This document shows, one piece after another, positions 53,301 to 64,000 of a stretch of DNA of 64,000 bases (position 1 is the first letter of the stretch; each line of letters opens with the position of its first letter). The notes beneath the pieces are model-generated. The model saw nothing but the letters and a program-made list of their open reading frames with translations. It searched no databases and was not told where the DNA came from. The stretch spans positions 5,781,008 through 5,845,007 of the forward strand of contig WNKI01000002.1 in assembly GCA_015350385.1 (NCBI GenBank), given 5' to 3'. This DNA is from Aculops lycopersici. Taxonomy: Eukaryota; Arthropoda; Arachnida; Trombidiformes; Eriophyidae. The position numbers and the translations under genes are program-made.

Positions 53301-55982
53301 CGCACTCTGGTGAGCCCATCATCGATATGTGCCCAATCTATACTCCCAGTCGCTTACATATAATCTAACGGAAAGGAGGAGGAGGAGAAGAGTTGACCAG
53401 GCATATTTCTCAAGTGGCCTCGTGCAAAGAACGACGAGGAGGAGGCGAAGGAGCTCAAGTTTAGTGTTGTTAGCTATTGTTGGCAACACTGGCTCGTTGG
53501 CAAGCTAGCTAGCTGGCTGGCTGCTCCAATTGCAATAACTGTAATGGCGAGTGGGGGAGGCGAAATGGTGGCAGTAGGAAGTGGCGCACGCCGATTGGTC
53601 GGTTGGTTGCAGATAGTCGTGCTGCTGGCCAATTCGAGTTACAACTAAAAGAGTAGGTAAACGAGCGATAGACTAAACTAGAAAAAGCGGCAATAATACC
53701 ACGCAGAGATAATGATAATAACAGTTACAATTCTGCTCGTTTACTTGCTCAAAGTTGCCAGCACTCGAATATTAGGCCAATGGATAGCTGGCAACAACTA
53801 CAATGGCCGCCCAAAACTCGCGGCATAATCGTAATTTGAATATCTAACTGGCCAGTTGTACTTAGTTGTGCAGCACCAAGCGACCGGCAATTTGGTGTGG
53901 TGGTCGAGCGGTTGCTGTCCTCTGCCAAATCCATTGGTCCGCTTGCTCTGATAGGATTAGATTGGATTGGGCGGTTGAATGGGCCAGATAGGAGGCAAAG
54001 AACACTGGTCAACCAACCGCTAGCTAGGTAGTTGCGCTCGGGTGGCTCGTTGGCAAGCCGAAGGGTGCATCTGGACAGCTAGTCAACCAGCTAGCTTACT
54101 TGCAGTTTGCTTTGGTCCGCAGGTAAAAAAGCCACCACTACCACCACGAAGACGTGTGGCAAGTGGAAACTACTAAAGATTCTATTCGAAGTTGGATTTG
54201 GAATAAATTGAAGAGCCACCGCCACCGCCACCGCCACCGCCGCCGGCCCCAATGCCCTCATTTCCGGTCCCGCATTTCCGCCCATCAAACCAGTGTGCTG
54301 AGCTTGGCAACCGAACTTCCGGTTGCGTCTCGGTCTCAATCTCGCGAAGTTGCTAGGTCTAATTTCAATTATTTTTAGTCTTTTTCAGGTTGCACTTGGG
54401 AAAGGCACTCGACTCGAGATAACAAATCAGTGTCCATTGTACACGACGAGCGATGACGTCGATGGCCACTCTAAATTCTAAATTTAGCAACAACAAGTGG
54501 CCATCAACTCGCGTTCAATTCGCGATTCTCGTCGCTAACCAAGTTTTCCATTGGCCTAAGGGAAAACTTGTGAGCCATCAATTCTGTCGCCGCAAGTTGT
54601 CATGATGAAAATTCTACTTTAATAGACTGTTTCTATTCTTGAAATTAACCTGCGGGCAGGAAGTGGAACCTGCCGACACACAGTCAACACCACCACTAAA
54701 ATTAATGCCTGCTTGTTGGCAGTCAGGTGGCGCCACTTCTCTCAATTGCCATCAATGGGACGCGCCGACAAAATCAGTACAAGCAGACATTAGAAAAGCA
54801 CGGAGAGCGAGGGAGAGGACGACACACAGAGAGTCAGACACACGCATGCACAAGAGAATATTGTATCACCTAGCGACCGACCTAGCGACTCGCTCGCTTA
54901 CAGGTTTTTCGTGTACTTTTAAACTTTTTCATTACTAGTTTTGGATTCTTGTTTCCGAGAGTTGGACTGATTTTTTCTGGTTTCCAATCTGCCCGCGCGT
55001 ATCGAGAAAAGAAGGAGACAGAGGACCATGTTGCTCCTAACACGCGCTAATTAAAGAAGCGCGTTTAGAGTGATCGTCAGATATATATAATATAGTGCGC
55101 GCAATCCAAATTCGAGAAACAAAAATCTAAAATGCTACTGCCACTTTTGTGCGCTGCTCCTCATCTGGAGCTTCCGTTTTTGGGGCAAATTAATATGAGT
55201 GAAGTTAGTTGCTGCTTACAGGCGGATCGAGGAGGAAGATGGAGGAGTTAAAAGAGCAACGTGAATTTGATGCTTTCGTTGCTGCTGCTGCAGGATTTCG
55301 ATTTGCGGCTGAAGAGAGAGAGAGAGAGAGAAAAGATAGTGGAAGCCACTAAAAAGGAAGCTAAACTTAAAATTTATGACTCTCGTCGCTTCGACTCCGG
55401 CGAGTAGCGGCAAGACTTTGGGGGCTTCTTTGTTGTTGGCGGCGGAAGCAGCGAGTAGGGGGCAAATGGAGAGAAAGAGAGAGACCGTAGAGTTTTATGC
55501 AGAGCCACTTCGGTCTAGGTGAAGAGGAAGGGAGAGAGAGAGAGAGACAAGAGGATCTGCTTCGCTTCGAGGTTGATGCTTAGATTTCGGCCAGTTCAGC
55601 GGCTTGTTGCCATCGACGGCGGCGACTGGCGGACCAAAATGCGACAAGTCAAAGCTCGAGGCCGACAAACTTGATCTCTCGCCCATCGTTTAGTTTGCAT
55701 TGTTGTCGCTAAACTTGGCTCCACTTTCCTCTATTTTACCATACTATGCTATGCTTTAGCACACTTAGCTCAGCTCAGCTCCACTCTACTCTCGCTAGTT
55801 GCGTTGTTGATTCAGAGACCACGACGAGCTAAGAGCAACTTGAGACCACGAGGCGCAAGGAGGAGGGCGACATAATTTGAGCCGCACCAAGCAAACGGCC
55901 AACCGGCCGACGGGGCGACAAACGAAAAAGCAGACCACAAAGTTGGACTGTCTTTTGCCTTTGCTTTCGTCGGTCGGTTGGT

Positions 55983-56050
55983 TGTTGTTACAATTCAATT
56001 CAATTCAATTGGATTCAATTCGATTCAATTCGATTCGATTCGATTCAACT
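55983..56050. repeat. Pentanucleotide microsatellite (CAATT / GATTC)
   Basis: Tandem CAATT units grade into CGATT/GATTC units, ending at CAACTCAACAC. Confidence 0.8.
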
Positions 56051-58604
56051 CAACACTTCGCATTTCATTCAACGATGCGATGCGATGCGTTGAAACGTCG
56101 TAATGATAATATTGATTTTTCCCTTTCTCTCTCCTTGAGTTTTGTGTACCAATCTCTCTTTGTGTTTTCTTTGGCCACAAGGCAACATGATGGAGTGGCG
56201 CCTCAATTGAAACCATTGTCTTGTCCAAAGCTTTTCTCGTGTTTCGTTTTCCTTCGGTCGGTTTTGATGCGCGGCGTTCGTGTTTTAATTTCGAGCAGCC
56301 AGCAAAGAGTAAGCGAGTAAACGAAACGAGACTAACCCAAAAGAAATGTTTGAGGTTAAGTTCGCTCGGCGCCCTAGGCGCTCGCTCAAAGATCGTTCAA
56401 GTAGACGACGACTACACTTTTAGCCGATACCGAGGGGAATGAAACAAACGCCAAGAGTTGGTTTAGATTTGTCTGTGCTTCTGTGTAAATCGGGAGCAAA
56501 TCTCGGCGAATGCCACAGGAAATCACGCCGACCAAACACCGAACTACAACTACATAGCATAGCGTCGCGAGAGTGTATCAACCAAACTGCGAGTCGGGGC
56601 GAGAATGTTACCAATGGAATGGGGAACAGCCTTAGCACACTGGAAATCCGCACATTCACGCCCCAAGGTTCGTATGTTAGCCAGCTCCCCGCCTCCGGTG
56701 GTTGTAGTTTTGTTAGCATCTAGAGTCTGGGTTTGGTTGTTGTTGTTGCTGCTGCTTTGGCTTCGGCATTGGGATTGAATTCCTGTCGCGCTCGTACACA
56801 TTTTTAGGCCAGACACTTGGCAGTGATGAATTGAATTCCACTGCTTCGTTGGCAAGTTGGCTGGTTGTTACAATACTTCGTTGCTTGGTTCCTCCAACTA
56901 CCTAGGCCGCTGCTACTTTGGCGAGCCAGTTTGACAACTTGCCAACAACAAGCACCTAGCGACTGGCCAGCTTTGCCACCGGATATTCCCTACGCCTATG
57001 TTGGCCAATTGAGCGCCAATGTAGTTGCGCGCGATAGTTTTCCAAGTCAGCCACTCGAACCACCTAATCGGCTGCCACCAAACACTTGAACAAAGTTTAG
57101 CTCGACTCTTGCTCCGCTAACTTGTGGCGCCGGGCCCGGGAGTCAATCGGTTGGCATGCGAGCCGCCGGCGCTACTACTAATACTGCTACCAGTGAGTTA
57201 TTATCGGCGGCTATCGAGATCAAGGAGGACGCTCGCTTGACTTCAAATCGATTTAGCCCACGGGATTGAGTTTTGGTCGACCTTCGCGCCACCAGCGGCC
57301 AGCCAGCCGACCACCTGCCATCGAACCGGAAGTGACGTTGCCGCAGCCAGGTCGCCGGCGCGCGAGTTAACTTATCGCTCGCTCGCTCGCTCGATTGTCG
57401 GACCGCAAGTGGAGCTTTGGAAGTGTGGGTTTAGTTGCTGTTTTCGCTGAAGGCGAATGGAGCCTCGCAAAGTCTTGATTCATATTGAGTGTTGGAGCCA
57501 AACAAAACTCAACCCTCTCTCTTTCTCTCTCTCTCTCGCCTCTACTTGACAAGCTAGCTAACCGCCAGTCGAGTCGAGGGAGACGTCAGCTTGCGTCAGA
57601 TTCGAGCATCCAGCTTGAAAACTAACGAAAAGGCGGAGGACAAGTGAGAGCAGCGGCGGCTGCCGGTTGTTGCGAGTCAAATTGAATTGTCTAAGCGAGA
57701 GAGGGAAATCTCGACAAGTTGGACTTGATGGTGGAAGCGCGCGGCGCGCGTTAAATTATCCACCATTGAACACCTCACTTTGAAACACGCGCACAGAGGC
57801 AGAGACACATAGCGACATTAGAGAAGCGCCGCCGCTGCTGTGGTAGTTGCTGTTGCATTAAGAGCCTCGCACCTTCAACTGCATCCGGCTCGCCAACTGG
57901 TTGTGACGCAAGCATCAGCTTATAGTCGATGGGCGAGAAAGGAGGCGGCGACTTGCGACAATTCGTCTTTCGATCGCGATCTGAGATTGAACGCAAAGTC
58001 GCTTAGCTGGAGCAAGAAAACTTTTGCTAGCATTCTCGTCTCTCTGTGTGCCTGTGTTTGTGTGGCGCTAGAATTTGGGCCGCCAAGACCGTTGGCACGC
58101 TAGGGGCAGTATCAGACTGATTGGCAGATTCCTTGCTCCTGTCTGTTTGTGCGCCAGACGAGAACCCAGCACAAGTTCGGTGGTGGTTGTTGTTGGCAAG
58201 CTCAACGGAAGCAGATTCGCGCGACCTTGAGCTTGGCGACCGGTAATTAGGGTCCCAGAATTTGGGCGTTGCGCAGGGAAAGAGGCAGCAACTTACTCTC
58301 AACTCTCACCTAAGCGCCAGCTTTTCCTCTCACCCCTCGCGGCAGCCCCCCTCTTTAATCACTCGCCCTCCAAGTGGTCGGTGTTCGTTTCTGAAGTACA
58401 AATATGTCGCCGCTAACGTCGCCTTTTGTTGCTTGAAGTCACTCTCAAACGCCAAGACAAAAAGCTGACTAGCTAGTTCTAGTTATGCGCCAGCTGGCTG
58501 ATCAACTCTCGCTTGTCCAACTTCCGTCAGCAAGCCGAGCAAAATCCAGGAGCCGCCATGAGGCGACAGCAGCGACAAAACTCGCTATCTAATTACTGCG
58601 CGCT

Positions 58605-58616
58605 CTCTCTCTCTCT
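58605..58616. repeat. CT microsatellite before second gap
   Basis: CT dinucleotides running into N. Confidence 0.85.
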
Positions 58617-58655
58617 NNNNNNNNNNNNNNNNNNNNNNNNNNNNNNNNNNNNNNN
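58617..58655. other. Assembly gap (39 N)
   Basis: Run of N between a CT repeat and an ACG trinucleotide repeat. Confidence 0.99.
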
Positions 58656-58712
<57 letters not shown>

Positions 58713-58749
58713 TACGACGACGTACTACGTACTACGTACTACTACTCTC

Positions 58750-58814
<65 letters not shown>
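58656..58814. repeat. ACG trinucleotide array, CGTACTA tract, then CT microsatellite
   Basis: About 18 ACG units (58656-58710), an irregular CGTACTA stretch, then TC dinucleotides at about 58747-58814. The layout parallels the first gap. Confidence 0.9.
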
Positions 58815-58817
<3 letters not shown>

Positions 58818-61800
58818 TTAGCTTTAGTTGGCTAGCTTGCCAACTTAATCGCCTGCGTGAAAATTGAAGAATTGGCCATCGGGAAACCTAATTTAATCTC
58901 GCCGCTCGTCGCGCCAGTTTTTCGTGTTTGGGGCGGCTAGAAGTGGGCGTGGCCAAGGCAAAGTAGGCGTTACCTTTGGTTAAGTTTGGTTTCGTTTCGG
59001 CCAGCCAATTGACTAGTCAATTTGGGGACTGCTAACTTCGACTAAAGGGCGCAGGGGAACGAGCGAGCAAGCCGTCGCTTGGCCATAAACTCGGCCAGTT
59101 TTAATGCAACAATCGAATGCGACTTGCCTGTCCAATTGGCCGCCAGTGGGCGGTGAGCGCAACTAGAACTTTACCTGATAAGCTGGAGAGTGGGGATAAA
59201 ATGGCAAGGGAGCGGACGGGAACCATTAGTTGCCAGCGTGAAGTTGGCAAAGAGGTTCAAGGTCGCAGAATGAAGGCGCCGCCGCATGCAAACGGATGCG
59301 ACAGCAACGGTGGCATTCAACGCTGCAAAGTCCAAGTGGCCGCCGGAAGGCAGCCATAACAACCGGTGCTCTGCGGGGGCATTGTGATGGTTGGGCTTGA
59401 TCCGTTCATTCATACAACTAAACGACGACGACCATTCGCACAGGTAACTTGCTCTCGTACGCGTGGCGCTCTTTTTGGTGCCGGTTGCTGGAGTTGAACT
59501 GAAGGCCCACAACAAATCGCTCACCTCCTTTGCGCTCATGAATGAGGACCACATCGCAACGCCATCCGCATCCATGTGAGCAGGTGGCTCCAATAGTTGA
59601 GGGCGTCGCCGGAATACGTCGTCGCTTGTTCTGCTCGTCGCCTTGTGGTCGTGTGCCATTTGGTTGTTGGTGGTTGTTACACGTTTAGACAACGATGGCA
59701 GCACGCGTTGTCCATTTGGTCGGTCAGTCTGGCAATATCAGCATCAACATCAAGAAGAAAGTCCAACTCAAAGCTCCGATTCCACGGAAACTCACACATA
59801 AATACAACGACCACTTGCTGTTTGCGGCCCCAAACCAAGTGACCATGCCTCTCGCCGCAGTCCTTGTACTCGGAAGCTTCTCCTGGCTTCCGAGAATGTG
59901 AGTCCAGTTTGCCATCAGTGTCCACGACTTTGCTTTTGCTTTTGCTATTGTTTTTCCCATTCCCCTTCCTCTTCCCTTTCGCTCTCCCCTTTCCTCTGGC
60001 TCGCTGTTGTCGGTGTCTTTGTTAATGGGAAAGCAAATGAAAACTTGAAACTAGACCATTGGCCAACCGGGAGCGCGTTGGCGCAAAAGCGAAAGGCAAA
60101 ATAAAGTTGGAGTACGTGGCAAGCGAGTGCGTGTTTAGCTTCCAGAATGTCATTATATTATTGTCTGGTGGGATCATTGTCACAGTTGCAGTTTTAGCTC
60201 TGAACTCCAACTTTGGTCGTGCTGTCTTTGCGGTTATGTCGACAATTTTGCCAGCTCAGTTCCAAGTTTAGTTTGGGCGTTGCAACTTTCGTGGTTTGCC
60301 TCTAGTCTAGTTGCTTCTCTACATAAACCACCACGAAGCAACCACTTTCACCATTCCAATGCAATGAAGCAAGTTTCTCAGTGGAGTCGTTAGCAATTCA
60401 CGCGAAACAATTCTGAGCAACTAAGCCGGCCGATGGAGGAATTGGAACTAGAACTAGCAGATTCTTTATTTAGACAGCCAGCCAACAAGCCAACTATCTC
60501 GCTGGCCACAAAATCTAGTCGTGGGAGTGCCCGTCGTTTTGCTGCTGGCTCAGGCGATTGGCGCTAAATCCGCTCGCTCACTTCCAACTCGCTACTCGTT
60601 ACTCGTGACTTGCAATGCCACCAACTCGCTTAGCGGTTTGTGGCTCGCGCTTTGCTAGCTAGTTTGGCAAGCTAGCTTGCCGAACCATCCCCACAACTAC
60701 TACTACTACTATAGCGGTCGGGGGAGCTGCCGCCACGGCCGCATCTTAGCACACAGCTTAGTTGCCGTCGGCTCAGTTACGAGTTGTGTGAGCGGCAGTG
60801 CGAGTGGCGCCGGCTCGGGCTAGTTCCGTTGCCGGCGGCTAGCGATAGAAACTGGAGCAATGGCAACTTTGGCTCGCTTTCCACTGTCGTTGCTACAATT
60901 TCGACTGCCAGCACCAGCACCACAACCATCACAAGAGTAAGGCGCAACCACCGAGCGAGAATCTATTTTTAGCCCTACGGCACGCACGCACACGACCGTA
61001 CAGGCGACGGAAAGGGGAGCACCTAGCGACGGGCACCTAGCGCCGCTGTCGACAAAACCGGAGAACGTTTAGCGTGCGTTACCTAAGCAAGCCAGTGAGT
61101 GGGCGAACGGGAAGGAGGAGAAAGAAAGAGGAAAGGCGAAATTATCACTGCCTCAAAATCGGCCTTTCTCTTCCTTCCTCTCTCTACTCTCTTTCCCCGC
61201 TAGTAGCGACAGTGCCGCCGAAGTATCGATTGGTTTGGCTTCATCGCGATTGGAATTGTGAAGCTCAGTATCCGTGTAACTGCTATTCCCAAGACTATTT
61301 GTTGGCTGGGCCGACCCCCAGATCGGCGCCAAGTGCACAAAGAAGTCTCAAGCAAGAGATTGGTTGGTGTCGTTGGTTAGGTGGCGAGCTAGTCGGTCGG
61401 TCTGTCGGTGAGCAGTAGTGGAGCAGCCAAAGAATGGTTGCACTCACTCAACTCGCACCCATATGCCAAATAGTTTGCCCGTTGCTCCATCCGTTAGTCT
61501 TGCTTGGTCAACCACGACGAGCGGGATGAGCCATGTTAAGGAAGCATTTGGTCTGGCAAGCTACCGAGTACGTGAGCGGGCGAGAACATGCTAAGCTCGC
61601 ACTCGCTCATCTCCTGGGGTTTGTCGCAAGAGGTCGCCGCTGCTATGTTTTGCGTCAGTTTGGACCGCGGTCGCACGGTGTGGCCTGATGAGAAGCACGC
61701 CCACTTGCGCTCCAGCTACCCCCAAGACCCACAGCCAGAGAAATCTGGAAACGAGGCCAGCAGTCGGCTAGGCATAAAGGACTTCCGGCTACCACCGTCA

Positions 61801-63915
61801 CCAACACTCACCCTCATCTCAATGTCACCACTGGCTAGCCAACTAGCTCTCCCACTGACTCACACGCGCTAACTAACCCATAAATCTGGTCCAAGTTGCT
61901 GGTTGCAACGTTGGTTGAGACCACGATCAGAAGAAACGCTAAACTTTGCCCTTGAAAGTCAGTGTGGCTGTTGTTTTCGCCTCAGCAAGTTGCTTGCTTG
62001 CTTGCTTGTCTGCTCGCTCGCTCGCTTGCTTGATGCTCTCCGTCGTCATCGTGTCGAGCTCGACGGCAAAGTTGGCGCGAGTTTCGATTTGCTCGCCAGG
62101 TTCATGTTGCTCCCGATGCCATTGCTGTTGCCACTCTTTTGCTTCCGTTCCCATAGCAGGTTCAAGAACAACGTCCACCTCGTCGACAAGCAAGACCACG
62201 ACTTCGACTCCGAGGCGCGCAAAATCCATTAGCGACCGGAGTAATGGCCGCCAGCCGACCATCCAACTGGCCGACGGACGGACGGACGCCAGCACCGCCT
62301 CCGCCGACTAAACGAGCAAAGTGACCCTCAAACTTTTGCCCGCTCGCTGAGCAACCATTTCGCTCTGTCCGCCGGAAGTCGTCGGGCCGCCGACGTCTTC
62401 AATGTCCAAGTGAGATTCTTGCTACAGACAGCAAGCGAGTTGGCAGGCTAGCTAAACTTGGTTTGCGAGCAAAAGAGTCAGTTCGGAATGGCGGGGCTGC
62501 CAGCGGCCAATTATATTAGCGGCCACTGAGTTACGAGAGCCAACTAACTAAAGGCAAGCGAACCAGAAGGCAGGCCAACATCTAGCCGGCTGGCCTACCC
62601 ACTGCTCAGCTCGTCCATGTTTTAGTCTGGCTCCTAAAAAACTTTTCTGGCCATTGTTTAGGTGAAAAAACATAAATCTACACTAAAACACTCACAAAAT
62701 AAACTACGAGAGTTTCGTTGCCAAATGTGCGACGATCGAGAAAAAGTGAGCCGACCACTTGTTTCCAATGGGGTAGCTCTGTCCAATTTCCTTCCGTTTC
62801 CCCTCGACTCCATAGCTTCCAATGGATGATAACGTGGTTCAACTAACAGACTTGTGAAAGGGGGAGGGCAACTAAGCGAGCCGATGGGATGCAAGGAACG
62901 AAATTGGAGCAACCACTTCATTGGAGTGAAGTGGAGTAGAGTGGAGTAGAGGCTGCCAACCACTTGAATTTGCGGGGAGGTTATTTGGTGGTGGTTGTAG
63001 TCGAGGTGGTTGTAGTGGCGCCATTGCGACAATTAATTGAGCTCACAAAACGAGGACAACGAATAGCAGGTCCAAAGTGGATTTCGTCATTCGTGTAATT
63101 CCTACTCTTGTCCGCTAGAATTAGACTCTCGCTCTCTCCCTGAACCTCTCTGGCTTGGTTCGGTGGAAGCCACTTCCGGTTACCGAGTGGCAGGAAATGG
63201 AGCTCGTTAGCGTGGCCCTCAAATAAGCGGCCAACTTTGGTTCGATGTGAGTGCAGTTGCTGTTTTCTTTGTTAGTGCTAATGCTGACATCAGTATCGGC
63301 GGACCATTCAAAGGTTTGGTGTGATGATGGCAGTGGCAGTAGAAGCGGTGAGTTCAGTTGGTTGGTCATCGGGCAAAATTTTGCGCCGAGTGATTGGAAT
63401 TTGCGAGGTTGGAGTTGGAGTTGATGATGATTCTGGTGCTGGTGTTGTGTCGATTTAGTTTGCGCTCTTTTTTTCTTGCCCACCTCCATCGCCAGTCTTT
63501 TGGCAAACGTCAACCGGCCAACCAACTAGTCAGTCTAGCTGCCGAGAGTTTCTATATATGTGCGTGTATTTGTCACCTGTCGCTACGAGCCAGTAGTAGT
63601 CGCAGTAGCAAACTGAACGAAATAACACCACGACCGGACTCTGCCAGGTAACCAGCGGCAAATGCTAAGGGAGTTCAAGTCGGTTGACGTGAAAGTGCAC
63701 TAATGTTTCCCTCTTTTTACACAACAATCTAACCAGCCGACTGGCGACTGGCTAACCAGGCGAGAGAAAATTACGAGAATGGCATACAAATCTTTGGACA
63801 TGAATGAATGACTGACTGACTTGCTTAGTTAGCTAGTGAATGGGCTGACCGGTTGGTGGAGTTGGCTGACATTGGAGCTGTGTGTTTTGTTTGTGAGGCA
63901 CAAAACAAAATGAGA

Positions 63916-63946
63916 GGAAAGGAAAGGAAAGGAACGGAACGGAACA
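63916..63946. repeat. GGAAA/GGAAC pentanucleotide tract
   Basis: Short tandem run of GGAAA followed by GGAAC units near the right edge. Confidence 0.75.
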
Positions 63947-64000
63947 CAAAAGGGCAATAGTGAGCGAAGAAATGGGCATTAAAACTATACCCGGCGCCAG

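Larger units (their letters stand above)
48184..64000. other. 15.8 kb region without a supported gene
   Basis: Open frames up to 193 codons occur (for example 51213-51794 and 59171-59704 on the minus strand). They start with non-ATG codons or lack any family motif and look like chance. The sequence is rich in tetranucleotide-like iterations (GACT, GCTC, CTAG), CT microsatellites, a gap at 58617-58655 and recurring GGCAAGCTAGC words. It is probably a regulatory or intronic region of a gene beyond the right edge, or of the lipase. I cannot tell which. Confidence 0.5.

Noticed and set aside
59171..59704. 177-codon open frame, minus strand
   Set aside because: No recognisable motif, no splice or start context, and it overlaps other equally long open frames. 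Likely chance.

Overview
The window reads as nuclear DNA of an intron-poor animal, most likely an arthropod. Several conserved eukaryotic genes (PPAN, NUP54, TTLL4, a p24 cargo receptor, GET3) sit on single uninterrupted reading frames. Two others (a tetraspanin and a patatin lipase) have short GT-AG introns of about 140 to 290 bases. Poly-Q/N/S/H-rich proteins and cathepsin-L-like protease remnants fit a compact arthropod genome, perhaps an acariform mite, but nothing in the window fixes the species.

Layout. The first 21 kb is gene-dense. It holds a partial secreted-protein gene at the left edge (- strand), a PPAN/NUP54 divergent pair, a frameshifted relic of the secreted family (4.9-5.2 kb), a PTB-domain protein (7.4-10.0 kb), a small HMG-box-like gene, a broken cathepsin-L-like protease, an HMG relic, the intact secreted-family gene (13.0-13.5 kb), an unknown 204-residue protein, a TTLL4-type polyglutamylase, a p24/TMED protein and GET3. 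From 21.5 to 25.3 kb lies a four-exon tetraspanin with an enormous disordered N-terminal tail.

The rest is mostly non-coding. A 15.4 kb gene-free stretch (25.3-40.7 kb) separates the divergent tetraspanin from an unrecognised 2024-residue poly-Q/S/N protein (40.7-46.8 kb). A three-exon patatin-like lipase (46.9-48.2 kb) follows, then 15.8 kb with no convincing gene. The two big non-coding stretches contain CT microsatellites, two assembly gaps, a clear hAT-type non-autonomous transposon with an 8-base target duplication, and unusually frequent short words (CAACAAGTGG, CAACAGGT, GGCAAGCTAGC).

The housekeeping genes span ribosome biogenesis (PPAN), the nuclear pore (NUP54), ER tail-anchored protein insertion (GET3), ER-Golgi cargo traffic (TMED) and tubulin modification (TTLL4). 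They show no operon-like functional link. The most interesting signals are the word enrichment, the palindrome-packed transposon, the giant-tailed tetraspanin, and a small multicopy secreted family caught in duplication and decay.
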